Source: Dendrolimus kikuchii (Eukaryota; Arthropoda; Insecta; Lepidoptera; Lasiocampidae). Taken from it: a stretch of 64,000 bases of DNA. How positions within the stretch are numbered: position 1 is the first letter of the stretch; each line of letters begins with the position of its first letter. This document shows, in pieces, positions 30,701 to 41,335 of the stretch. The DNA lies in NCBI GenBank assembly GCA_019925095.2, contig CM034397.1, positions 5,475,763 to 5,539,762 on the forward strand, written 5' to 3'. The translations under genes were made by a program, and so were the position numbers. The notes below the pieces were generated by a model. The model saw only the letters and a list, made by a program, of their open reading frames with translations. It was not told the origin of the DNA and did no database searches.

Positions 30701-30903
30701 CTAGTACGATGGTGGATGGTTGTGTTCTCCACAATGTCTGACAATTTGATCATCTATGGTATAAAATGCAGCTTTACAGCCTTTTTTACGATGTGTTACA
30801 CAGCTCCAGCGGGTTTTATAATTACTAATCGAATGTTTTTGATACTTATATCCATCACGCACTATTAAGTGTCCACCACGTCGAGACCTCATAATTAAAT
30901 AGC
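30701..30903 (-). CDS. mod(mdg4): FLYWCH alternative 3' exon 13 (intact)
   Basis: The acceptor is TTTCAG. There are 66 residues and the stop is TAG. Lead Y-L-I-M-R-S-R-R-G-G; D-G-Y-K-Y at 16-20; T-R-W-S-C; K-G-C-K-A-A-F-Y-T; H-N-H-P-P-S-Y. It keeps the length of the left-hand exons but has the CAG acceptor and the H-P-P tail of the right-hand ones. It therefore sits between the two groups in sequence as well as in position. An upstream open stretch continues across the acceptor, but the phase-matched start is at 30903. Confidence 0.88.
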
Positions 30904-31829
30904 CTGAAATAAAGTACATTATTGTTTTAATTAAATGACGGAAATATATATAAAAATATATTTTATATTTTATTTGCACTTTATCGGAGAATCGCGGAAA
31001 GTGTTGTAATAAAAAGCTAATATAATTTTAAATAAAGTATAATGTGACAAAGTATAAGGTAATAAAGTTTTGACTAAATTTATAGTTTTAACATACAAAA
31101 GTATGCAATTCATAATGGTTTCCATGATTCGTGTTCACTCGTCGAAAATTACCGAAGCACTATGCCGTCCTCGTTGAACACGTTGCTACGTCACTCAATC
31201 GAGCGCTACCAGGGCGATACTGGCTTTCCGGTTATTTCATGCCAACTTCTGATATCCGGTTACCATATGCACTAGATAAGATACACTTGAAAGAAAGTAA
31301 AAGTAGATGAAACGAAAAGTGTTTGTCGGTGGCAAATGGGATCCATCCTTTTTGACTACCTCAATGGGAGACAGGCGTGACAATATGTGTGTATGTATTG
31401 CTAATGGAAAAAGAGACTTGACTCTTTTAACACTAGTCCTTAAGATGATAGCCAAATTTATATTTGGTCGAAACCAATGTGTATTGTTAATTGACTGGAA
31501 ACCAAATGAATAATGTAATCTGAGTTTTGAAAGAATAAAAAGTAAGTGAAGTATAGAAGTGTATAGAATTAATTACACTATACGCTTTTGTAAAATCAAT
31601 GAAATAAAGATATTTAAAAAGGTATTAAAATTAAGGTTAGTTTATAGTAATGATATATTAAAAATTAAATAATAAACAACTCTTATTAGTTGGTATAATT
31701 TATAAATGTCATCAATCGGTCTTTATGTAAAATGAAGCCGCGCATGGAAAATACATTTGATAATATAGAAAGAAAAGAGAAAAGTTAAAATATAAAAAGA
31801 CCTTCACCGTCGCCTCGTAGTCCTTTTAA
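30904..31829. other. Intron, no gene seen
   Basis: AT-rich sequence. Short frames on both strands at 31237-31513 lack any recognisable domain. Confidence 0.45.
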
Positions 31830-32350
31830 ATACAAATATATTAGGTGAGACAATCTGCGTAAATGGTGCATACTTTCGGGCCAGAATTAGACATCTGGCA
31901 GCATGGACTTTAAAAAAAGAATGCAAAGTGACACAGAATCCAATACAATGTTTTGCACCTACCAGTACACGTCAGATTATCAGTAAATTATGGTTGCAGC
32001 TTTTAGGATAAGGTCTCTTCGGCCACATACCAGTTAACAACTTTTACCATATGATGGAGCAAAGATCTGCCCTCTTTGTGCGTACTGTAATAAAATAGAA
32101 GATCTTGTGCATATTGTTCTGGAATGTGGCCAAACCCAACCAATTAGAAGGACATCAATATTAGTCTAATCAACTCTTTGCATAAGGAGGCTGGGTTATT
32201 ATTTAAGTTCATAGCTAAAATATTTCAAAATAGATGTAGTAGTATAAAATTATAAATAAATATACATAATATACATATAGGTATAAAGTATGTAAATTTG
32301 CCATCATCTATGAGGCTGATGTCCTCACAAGAGACGAAGTGTCAATAAAA
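31830..32350 (+). pseudogene. LINE 3' relic with terminal zinc-knuckle-like motif
   Basis: At about 32060-32150 a frame reads C-P-L-C-A-Y-C-N-K-I-E-D, then H-I-V-L-E-C-G, the C-x2-C...H-x4-C ending seen at the C-terminus of several LINE polyproteins. Upstream is broken. The 3' end has ATGTCCTCACAAGAGACGAA before AATAAAAAAAATCAAT. Confidence 0.5.
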
Positions 32351-32427
32351 AAAATCAATACCATTGTGAAAAAGTAGCCGTTTTAGGGGCACTGATCAGG
32401 CCCCAATTTTGCTATAATAACAATTTC

Positions 32428-32525
32428 GTCAGAATGGTCGATCACTGGTCGAATGTCAGAATGGTCGACCACTGGTCGAACGTCAGAATGGTCGACCACT
32501 TGTCGAAAGTCACAATGGTCGACTC
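32428..32525. repeat. Minisatellite, about 28 bp x 3.5
   Basis: The unit GTCAGAATGGTCGACCACTG then GTCGAACG is repeated with few changes. It contains GTCGAC sites at regular spacing. It lies just downstream (on the minus strand) of the stop of FLYWCH exon 14. Confidence 0.85.
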
Positions 32526-32578
32526 AAAACTTGCGCATTCGTACCTTGTGTCTATCATCCATCTTTTGTATGACTGAT

Positions 32579-32817
32579 TTACATAGAAAACTTTCTTTTA
32601 AAATATCGCCCATCCATCGTCATATAGAAGGAAGGTTTTAAATGATCATGTTCTCCATATTTCATTAAAACATTTCGCTCTCTTGCATCCAAGATCAAAC
32701 TAGCTTTGCAACCATTTTTAATACTCGAGCAATAAAACCTTTTCCCTTTGCTTCTATGATATGTATATCCTTCATAATTCACCAAATTACTACCAGAAGA
32801 CATCGTCATGTGCTTTA
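32579..32817 (-). CDS. mod(mdg4): FLYWCH-like alternative 3' exon 14 (divergent, intact)
   Basis: The acceptor is ATTTTCAG. The two-base split codon TA would give valine. There are 78 residues before TAA, the longest in the array. Lead K-H-M-T-M-S-S-G-S-N; E-G-Y-T-Y; then R-F-Y-C where all others have R-W-x-C; N-G-C-K-A; H-D-H. The four zinc ligands stay but the signature tryptophan is phenylalanine, and the loop before it is shortened. The C-terminal tail (P-S-F-Y-M-T-M-D-G-R-Y) is unique. It is an outlier rather than a pseudogene. Confidence 0.78.
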
Positions 32818-34139
32818 CTGAAAATATTCAAAAATTCAAGATACAAAAGTGGGTGATATTATGTCAGAACCGATTATGATGATGTTATTCAGAAATGCCA
32901 TAAGATGATCTTCGCAAAAGAACATTTGCCTTACTCAGCAAATTAATAAAGATCAGCATAAAGAATAACTAAAATTGTTTTTGAACATAAAATTTAAGAT
33001 TTACCTTATTGAAAATTTAATAAATTATAAATAATAATAAAGCATAAAACATAACAAATTATAATAAAATATCACAGAACATTAGAAACGTATTACTCAC
33101 AAACATTACATTAACCAACACAATACAGACAACAAAATACAACGAATAATTGTCCCCAACCTTGGCTCGGGTGATTGGCAGTACACCGGGTAGTTGTACA
33201 GCCGGTTCACATGTCTTACTAATCATTATTTTCCCTTATTATTGCTTAACAATTGCCAAACTCCATACAAGTAATGTTAATTTTCTACCAATATTAAGGT
33301 AAAAGAATGGATAGTAAGATTGAAACCGGGCTTTAGTGGGTGTTAAATCTCTTAAGTACGTCATTGTCCTCAACCTGGTTTTTTAAATCTCATGCTAAAA
33401 TATTCATTTTTGGTTACAATGCTTATTTTTGTAACCAACGAAGCATTTGCGACGAAAACATTCTCTAAAAGATTTAGGATAAAACAACTTGGTTTCAGCA
33501 AATGACGCGCTCGGGAGATTCACCTGGGTTATTGGAAATTCTCAAGAGGTTTACTCCACTACCTTTAATGGTTGTCTACACAGAGTGAGGTGTATCTAAA
33601 ATAGTTCAATCTCAATAATAAAATACGTTAAATTTAAATTTATATGTATTTTTTAATACTACAAACTCTGGGTTCTTTATTAATCTACGTCCATTATGTT
33701 TATATTTAATTCTTACTCGCTAAATTAATTATGATATATTACTATATGACTGTTTTATTGTTTATTGCGGTTTTAGAGTCTGTGCAGAAAGAGAACGGTC
33801 GAGGCGTAAATTGGAACTAAAAAAAAAATTTTGACTGCAACATTATGACTTTTATGTGGCAATCCAATTATTAAGACTATTTTAAAACGTTGTCTTCTAA
33901 CACAGTCTTAAAATATCAAGGTTTTAAATTTTATAATGATTCTCTTTTCGCACATACAGTAGTAACTTTTGTCGCTTAGTGTATGTTAGCAATTTATATG
34001 TATTTATGTATATTAGTACAATAGATCGCACTACAATCCACAAAGCAACAATTAGTATTGGTCTGAATAAACATTTTAATTCAAACTAGTTCGTCGAGTG
34101 AAAAGATTACAGTGCTAAAAGATGTGTACGCAGTATTAT
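32818..34139. other. Intron, no gene seen
   Basis: AT-rich sequence without repeats shared with the rest of the window and without convincing frames. Confidence 0.45.
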
Positions 34140-34286
34140 CCGCAAGAGTTAACTTGAGACCTGAGCGGAATGCGCGCTCCCCTCCTAAACCCCGCCTTCT
34201 TACCGCTCCCGTCATCGACGCGTACGATCGAGTCAGTCACCTCGCGTTTACGTCATCCGAGCGAAGTCTCAAGTTAACTCTTGCGG
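34140..34286. repeat. GC-rich hairpin with perfect 21-bp arms
   Basis: The arms are CCGCAAGAGTTAACTTGAGAC (34140-34160) and its exact complement at 34266-34286. They enclose 105 bases of GC-rich sequence in an AT-rich intron. It could be a short foldback transposon; no target duplication is obvious. Confidence 0.8.
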
Positions 34287-34500
34287 GTTGCACAAATCTA
34301 AATACAAAAGGAAAAAGATTAAGCTGGTTTAGACAGAATATTAGACCGTGGTGTTATGCTATGCAGCTTTATTTTTAAAAAGCGCATAATTTTTGTTTCA
34401 AATCCATGTTCTAGCGCAAAAATTGCGGCAGAAAATGGGTACTAACCGAGATTTTTGTCTTTTAAATTCATTGTACAAACTGGAGCTCTCTTCAGTTTTA

Positions 34501-34730
34501 TTATGTCATAGATTCTAGAATCTTATCAGTTACAGTCGGTGGATGATTGTGTTCATGCTTGCATCCAACAATTACGTTATCAATGGTCGTTAACGCTGCT
34601 TTGCATCCTTTATTATGATGCGTAGAACAGTTCCAAAAGATCTTGTAGTTCGACTTACGCTTTTGAAAGTACTTATATCCTCCCAAAAATATTAAAGGTT
34701 TACCAGTGGCTGACCTAATGAATATTGGAG
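34501..34730 (-). CDS. mod(mdg4): FLYWCH alternative 3' exon 15 (intact)
   Basis: The acceptor is TTTTCAG. There are 75 residues and the stop is TAA. Lead P-I-F-I-R-S-A-T-G-K-P-L; L-G-G-Y-K-Y; then F-W-N-C-S-T-H-H; K-G-C-K-A; H-N-H-P-P and the long tail T-V-T-D-K-I-L-E-S-M-T. The lead S-A-T-G-K departs from S-Q-R-G-G. It is the tandem duplicate of exon 16, sharing F-Q-K-R-K-S-N-Y-K-I and T-I-D-N-V-I-V-G, and the intron to its right is also duplicated. Confidence 0.88.
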
Positions 34731-35619
34731 CTGAAAATAAATATAAAAGTGAAATTAGATTAAAAACACTTCAAGTTTACGATTCGTGATTACAGAGAAA
34801 AACCGGTCAATCGCTATAATCGTACTTAACAACAAAACTACATACTCATGCCTTTACATAATAATACTAAAATACATACATATGAAACTTATTTAGGTTT
34901 ATTTAAAATATTACTTAAATAGTACTGGCCATTCGGATAAGCTTGCGCATTTATAAATTTTACAGTTAAATTGTAGAATATTGATTGGTTTTATGTAAGC
35001 ATTATTTGATGTGTAGAAAATTTTAACTTTTTAGTGTGACTATTTGAGTTGCCACAATAACACAATAACAATTGTTTGGTTTCAGTAAATGATTTACAAT
35101 TTGGCTGAGGTTTGCAATATATTGATTCGGCCTCCGCCTGATGCTTATTTGCTTAGTAATTATTATAAAACTTGAATATTTATTTGATGCTGCCTAGGCA
35201 CAAATCATAAATTAATATTTAAAAAAGAAATATCGATACTATAGCATTTGTATATTTATTTTATCTGTTTTAATCTTTAAACAATACATGTACTTACAAT
35301 AATTTAATTAAAAAATAACAAAATGACCATGTTGAAAATATATATAATATGTGAAAAAAAATGTGAGTTAAATCAGCCTGATCAAATCAGTTTTTTTTAA
35401 TTGACGGCTACAACGCCTTTGGCATTGATTTTGCGAAAAATTTATGTTAGTCATTGATTACTAACATAAATATAAGGTATTATTACTAATATTGGACTGT
35501 GTCTTTACATATTCTATAAAATTCTAAAAAATATCGCGTCTGTACATTGAGTATTAAAAAAAACAACTAGAATACAATAGTGTATTATGTGTATAGACGA
35601 TGGACAACCCGATGTATTT
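34731..35619. other. Intron, no gene seen
   Basis: The first 75 bases match the start of the intron right of exon 16. The rest is AT-rich without recognisable elements. Confidence 0.45.
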
Positions 35620-35927
35620 TTTTTTTAATTTCTTGTCTGTTTGTTCGGGATTCACGTAAAAACTACGGGGGCAATTTCGATGCGGTTTTCACTGGTCGGC
35701 AGCAAATCCTTAGACTTAAAACCTGCGCTACTTTTATTCTAGGAATGTCGCGGGAATTTTTCTGGGAGCTGTTTATAGTTATTAGGGTGCATAATAATTA
35801 GCTTATTCCGACAGTTTTCGGTAAAACGATAGCTTACATTCTTTTTTAAATGCTGCGGTACTTTGTCTCCCAGGAGTCTCGCGGAAATTTCAAGTCAAGC
35901 GTAGATGAAGTTGCGGGCAAATCCTAG
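35620..35927 (+). mobile_element. Helitron-like 3' end / dispersed repeat
   Basis: It ends GCGTAGATGAAGTTGCGGGC then AAATCCTAG before T, a CTAG terminus like that of the element at 1607-1798. It has an internally repeated theme (CTGCGCTACTTTTATTC and TGCTGCGGTACTTTGTC). The left boundary is uncertain. Confidence 0.45.
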
Positions 35928-35990
35928 TTATACATATAAACGAAGAAGGCCATTACTTTTGTCACAGATTGTATTGTCTTACTCTAAAAT

Positions 35991-36202
35991 CTAATCATTC
36001 ATGGTCGATGGATGATTATGTGCATGCTTGCGTCCAACAATTACGTTATCAATGGTAGTAATGGCTGCTCTACACCCTTTACTATGATGCGTAGAACAGT
36101 TCCAAGTAATCTTGTAGTTCGACTTGCGCTTTTGAAAGAACTTGTAACCTCCCAGACATATTAGTGGTTTTCCAGTGGCGGATGACGTAGTGAATATTGG
36201 AA
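35991..36202 (-). CDS. mod(mdg4): FLYWCH alternative 3' exon 16 (intact)
   Basis: The acceptor is CTTTTCAG. There are 69 residues and the stop is TAG. Lead P-I-F-T-T-S-S-A-T-G-K; L-G-G-Y-K-F; T-W-N-C-S-T-H-H; K-G-C-R-A; H-N-H-P-S-T-M-N-D. Its split codon TT gives valine where its duplicate has CT (alanine). The stop falls earlier than in exon 15, so the C-terminal tail has already diverged while the finger has not. Confidence 0.88.
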
Positions 36203-36297
36203 CTGAAAAGAAACACAAGAGTGCGATCAGGTTTAAAATACTTTTTGGTTACGATTTATGATTACCGAGAAACCCCAAAAATATCAAACATACAATT

Positions 36298-36752
36298 TTT
36301 TTTATTCCTGAAGAATAGCAGACTGGTTTACAGGCCACATTATGATGGAAAATGGTTACCGTCGCCTATATAGAATATTCGCAACACCAAGAATGTTGTC
36401 AACGTTCTACCAGCTTCGAAAAAATGATTATAAATGAATATCTCACATCTAATAAAGAAAACGGTTTTTTTATTGCAGAAGTTCAGTAGACAGGCAGACG
36501 GCCCACTTGATGGAAAGCGGTTACCATTGCCTATGGACATTTGCAACACCAAAGGTGCTAGCAATGCGCTGCTGCTCTCTTAAGGGAGACTGGAACCTGG
36601 TCACTAATGCCGGAACACAACTCAAGATTATTGTAGTGACATACTTTAGACAAGGGGTGGTACTCATCCAGTCGGGAAAATGCCCTACCACCTGGCTGTG
36701 GGTTGTTTTATCGCCTCTTACGACAGGCCGCCCTGCCGCAGGAAATGGTATG
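36298..36752 (+). repeat. Family A copies, one decayed and one long
   Basis: A decayed start (36298-36420, GGTTACCGTCGCCTATATAG) is followed by a long forward copy (36463-36752) that extends into the CGCCTCTTACGACAGGCCGC part. Opposite-strand frames are artefacts. Confidence 0.75.
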
Positions 36753-36888
36753 TAGCTTAGGTTAGGTAAGATTTGAAATATAGAAGAAGACATTAATGAC
36801 GATCACCCAGAAGCAAAACGACACCGAAAATTTAAAAAAGATAACTTTCTTATAAAATGTCAAAAATGAGCGTTAAAATGTTGCTCTA

Positions 36889-38699
36889 TAGCCCGGTCAA
36901 ATTAGCCCACAAAATAGGGTTATCCTTGCATAAATTCACAATAAGCTGAAAATTTACAGGCGCGTAAGGGATACTACTCTAATGAAATCCTGAAAAGTCC
37001 CCATTGATCCCGTGTGCAAACTTTTTTTTATCAAAGGTCGTAAAAATGAAAATTTTTGGCCAAACGGTTAGTTTTACGATAAAAATAGCTCAGACCAAAA
37101 TTGTAGATCAGGTAATTATCTACTAAAATTGTTCTTATACTATTTTGTCTAAGATTTACCACTTCTGAGAAAAAGCCATTCGAAAGTTAGCTGGAGCTGT
37201 ATTCCCCATAAAATGCACACGTTTCCACGCCATCTATGAGGCAGTTTTTTATTCATATTTTTAATTTTTTCAGATTTTTTATTCACCCCAGGCTTGATTT
37301 AATAGATCATAATGATTATGAATAAAGCATATAAATGTTAATTGTCCGGGTTTCTCTGTGATAATAACCTTATCACCACCTTTTAACCTTAATCGCAGTT
37401 TAACAGTTCTATTATCAATATTTGAATTTTTGCAAACATTTTTTAATTATTCTATTATAAACATGGCGAGATTCAATGCTTCATGTCGGGCGCGACCAGT
37501 TTACCCCGTTTTAAAAAATAAACAGCAATCATGATGATAGCTAGCCTCAGCAGCGACTAAATCATGTTCAAACCCTATGCGAGTGGTAATAGTTTTTGAA
37601 CTATCATCAGAACGAGACTGGGCTATTTTCAGTACAGATTCTTTGAATGAAAGTGTAGTAACCTTACAAATTCTACGCCGAAATTTCTGAGCTCGTTTCT
37701 TTTCATATTTTTCATTTGCTTCATCGTCGCAAAAGAAGCAATGATTTTTAAAACAAAAATCTGATCCACTTATGCGTGTTCTGGTACAAGGAGGACTTAT
37801 TTTCGATGTACTGGCTTAGTCCTCTTCATGTTATCTTTTCACTGCAGCGATAGTGCTCCTTCGAGTGTAGTTTTTCCGACATTACATATGTACTGCCACT
37901 GATTTTTGACTTTTTAGGTCGTCAGTGGATTCGTCAGCTCTTTCAACACTTGCGTCAATCAATGTTTTCATGCCACGATTAACAATAACAATTTCACTTG
38001 CAGGCAAAGGATCTTTACAAATGAAGCAAAGTCCCGTCATTTTCTAAAAACTGAATACAGCACAAACTTTAAAAAATAGTATTAGCAATAACCACGTGTT
38101 TTCACTACGAGGGAACATTAAGTACTAACGGTATTTCATTAGGCCCTTTCTATAGAGAGCAGGTAGACGATAGGTAGAGTATACTCGAGTAGACAATTGA
38201 ACAGCAAGCAGATGTTGCTCAAGGCTACGTGGTCATATCAAATAAAGGACGGGTTCTTTTCAATTCAAATGATCAGAATTGTCATTATAAATGAGTCACG
38301 CAAACTTAAAAATTTATTTATATTACGCATCCAATAATGTTCAGAGACAGCGTAGTCATGCATAACTATATTATGTAGAATACGGCTGCAGCTAACTTTC
38401 GGATGGCTTTTTCTCGGAAATGGTAAATCTTAGAGACAAAAAATTAAATATATTTTTTATAGATAATTATCTGATCTACAATTTTAGTCTGAACTACTTT
38501 TATCGAAAATCTAACCGTTTGGCAAAAAATTCCAAATAAAACATTTTTGCGACCTTTGACCTTGAATAAAATTTCACACACGGGATCAATGGGGACTTTT
38601 CAGGATTTCATTGGAGTGGTATCCCTTACGTGCATGTAAATTTTCAGCTTGTTGTGAATTATCAAAAGTCAAGGGTCAATGTCTATTTTGACCGGGCTA
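36889..38699. mobile_element. DNA transposon with about 310-bp terminal inverted repeats
   Basis: The left end GCCCGGTCAAATTAGCCC... runs to about 37205. The right end is its diverged inverse from about 38390 to GACCGGGC at 38697. TA lies on both sides. The shared blocks include ATCCCGTGTGCAAAC/GTGTGAAATT, AACGGTTAG and TAACTTTCG with GGCTTTTTCTC. The element is 1.8 kb with a relic frame inside, so it is an internally deleted, non-autonomous copy. Confidence 0.8.
37470..38040 (-). pseudogene. N-terminal part of a TE-encoded zinc-binding protein
   Basis: The minus-strand start at 38040 reads M-T-G-L-C-F-I-C-K-D-P-L, then G-M-K-T-L-I-D-A-S. After stops it continues with C-R-K-N-Y-T, S-G-S-D-F-C-F-K-N-H-C-F-F-C and D-L-V-A-A-E-A-S-Y-H-H-D-C. 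Paired cysteines suggest zinc binding. I recall this N-terminus from large repeated proteins in insect and cnidarian genomes. Here it is broken and cut off, and it lies within the long-TIR element, which is probably its carrier. Confidence 0.6.
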
Positions 38700-39700
38700 T
38701 TACTGAATTTATGAGTAAACGCCTTAGTGACTTGAAGTGAAGGTTTATTTCAACAATAACATTATTTACATCATAATAAGTAGATAAGAAGTTGCTATAA
38801 TCTAAGATGTAATAGACATTTAGTTATATAAAAAAAAATAGTAAAAGAATAGACAATTAAAAAAGAGAAATAAAACTCCAACAATCTTTTTGTAGATTTT
38901 CTTTGTCTTTTGCACTTGGGAAGTAGAAGATAAAAAACCGTAACGCGATTTGAAATCTTCAACAAACTGCACCTTTAAAAATAACCGGTTAAGTACTGAA
39001 CTAATTTTACAAGAATTTCATTATTAACGCTATCTATCTTAAAGTCACGTAAGATACGTGATGAATTTTACATATTTTTGAAATTTCGCTTAACAGCTAG
39101 ATGGCGCCTGATACTCCGCAACCAAACAAGATTTGATCTGTTTGCTAAATAGAGGTGAGCAAACCGACCAATTGCGTGTCCCATACATGTGTCCCGCTCG
39201 CTGACTATCATGTGCAACGGACTATGGAGTATGCTGATCTGTTAAACCAAATTTATTTAGGTCTCTTTTAATTATAGTTGTCGATACGGGTGCGCGGATC
39301 TGCCACTCCGCAGGTGAGGATCTTGCGGTCCCGCATAAGATTGCTGGTACTGTTGGATTGTTGGACTGGTATCCGAATTGGTGTTGGTTCTGCATCCATC
39401 AATAATGCGACAGACGCAGGTTTGAAGATTGTTATCCATCCGGACCACCACCTTGCTAAATGCATTATAATTTTATGTCTACTGCTAAAATTGTTTGTTC
39501 AAGAGTGATGATGAAAGTAATAAACGTCTGCACTATAAAAACATATAATGTTCTTTATTTGCTTTCCTTTAATTTTGATATTTTTGTTTAGTACCTATTT
39601 GTTAAGTGAATGTAGTGTAGTTTAGAACTGAATGCTTGTAGTGTACAAACTGGTTTGAAAGTTTTCATATCGTATTGGAACAGACCTAATATCTATCGTT
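38700..39700. other. Intron, no gene seen
   Basis: The piece near 39275-39450 is richer in GC (GGGTGCGCGGATCTGCCACT). Overlapping frames are open there on both strands (39268-39508), but no domain is visible. Confidence 0.4.
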
Positions 39701-39906
39701 TCATAAATAAGGAGCGTGATTGTGTTCTCCATATAATTTTATAATTTCATCGTCTGTCGTAAACACTGCCGCAGCGCATCCTCGGCGACGTGCACACTGC
39801 CACCTGGTGCGATATTTATACTTGTCTTCTCTATGTTTCGTGTATTTATAACCATTAAATAACAAAATCTTTGCACCTTGTCTTGACACTGTAAACTTTA
39901 CTTCAC
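39701..39906 (-). CDS. mod(mdg4): FLYWCH alternative 3' exon 17 (intact)
   Basis: The acceptor is GCTTGCAG. There are 67 residues and the stop is TGA. Lead E-V-K-F-T-V-S-R-Q-G-A-K; F-N-G-Y-K-Y; T-R-W-Q-C-A-R-R-R-G-C-A-A, a shorter inter-cysteine spacing with alanine for lysine; G-E-H-N-H-A-P-Y-L. It has a longer loop before the tryptophan (H-R-E-D-K-Y-K-Y-R). The open frame extends upstream of the acceptor by chance. The phase-matched boundary is at 39906. Confidence 0.88.
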
Positions 39907-40263
39907 CTGCAAGCGAAATCTTTATTATAATAATACACTTTTGAGGTTGGATATTCCTATTAGGTGAATAGGCGATATTTTTGTCACTTGTCAAAGTCGG
40001 TTTATCAGACTTCGTACATCGGTAATCTTGATATGTAGGAAATGCAAAATATGTAAATATATAAATATTTCCAATTTCAAATATTTTGTTAAATAATATA
40101 TAATATTCAACGACAGCTTAGACATATAGTACTAAAACAGGAATTTATTTTCAAATAGCATACTCGTACATGTCGGAATTTCTAATCATTACAAATATTA
40201 CGAAAAGAAGTAATAGATTAAAAAGTTCACTTAAAACGGTCCAAACAAGCCATTAATACTTTA

Positions 40264-40457
40264 TTAATGATTGTGAATGTTGACACATTTAATCACCTCC
40301 TTATCTTCGCTTGTGTATAAATACGCTCGACAACCTCTATTGCAGTGTGTAGCGCATCGCCATCGAGTCTTATACTTCATAATACTATGCCTACAGAATC
40401 TGTAGCCGTCAACTGTTACTACTGATCCTTCTTTAGTTAACAGTATACGGTTAATTC
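40264..40457 (-). CDS. mod(mdg4): FLYWCH alternative 3' exon 18 (intact, ends at HNH)
   Basis: The acceptor is TTTCACCAG. There are 63 residues and the stop is TAA directly after I-H-N-H. It was found by its motif, being too short to stand out as a long frame. I-N-R-I-L-L-T-K-E-G-S lead; D-G-Y-R-F; T-R-W-R-C-A-T-H; R-G-C-R-A-Y-L-Y-T; then the zinc histidines and stop. It is one of two exons in the window without any tail after the second histidine. Confidence 0.85.
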
Positions 40458-40930
40458 CTGGTGAAAAATATCGTATTTATATTATCCATACGCCTGACTA
40501 GATAGATAAGATTAGTTGCGCCATGTCAAATAAAATTTAAAGATTTGAAAGCAAGCAAAAAAGCATAATCCCAGACGTGAATGAAACTAAGCTCACCGAT
40601 GTACATACTTATTCTTATAATCTACAATCTTATTATTGTGGTAGCAGTTGATAAATGAAACAAAAAAGATTTGGTAAAACCATTCGAGTAGTATTCTGTT
40701 CAAAACAACATCAAAAATTTAAAGTTGGTTGTTGCATTCTTCCATCTTCTCCCAAACATTTAGATCCAGCACAATATGTATTTTCCGTCCATACGCCTCT
40801 ATCATTGCATACGTCTTCTGCCACACCAAAAATCCATCCATATTTTTTTTAGTCTACCTTTACTCTAATATTCATCAATCTTCCAATTCAACATTCTTTT
40901 TACACACACTCCTAAGGGATTCGTAGGGGT

Positions 40931-41335
40931 ACCCACTTTAAGGGGTTAGGGGCCACTCATTAATTACATAAAGATGCTTTTGACGATTTTTGACCCCATG
41001 TAAGGATACATAAGATTTCTCGAACCCCCCTTCCGCTTCTTACGTAAGATTCAATCTCGTTTTTTAGGATAATAAAACGTTGTTAGAAAAGGATCAATTA
41101 CACTAAAACTCACAGTTTATTGTAGATCTAAGATTTTTATTCTTTAGCAGATAATTTAGGTTATTCATTGCTATCAGATATAGATTTTGTTTATATAAAC
41201 ATATATTAAATTTCGCCTTGTAAAATATTACGTAAAAATTGGTTTTACTCCCCCCTAAGATAAGGGCATGTATAGATTTTTCTAACCCCTTCTCGGGATC
41301 CTTACGTAATAAATGAATGACCCCTTACCTAAACT
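40931..41335. mobile_element. TIR/foldback element, family G, copy 1
   Basis: Left end GGGGCCACTCATTAATTACA; right end, read inward, GGGGTCATTCATTTATTACG. It is about 400 bp with ACATAAGATTTCTCGAACCC and AATAATAAAACGTT-like segments. These segments recur in the same order at 58905-59250. Confidence 0.72.
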
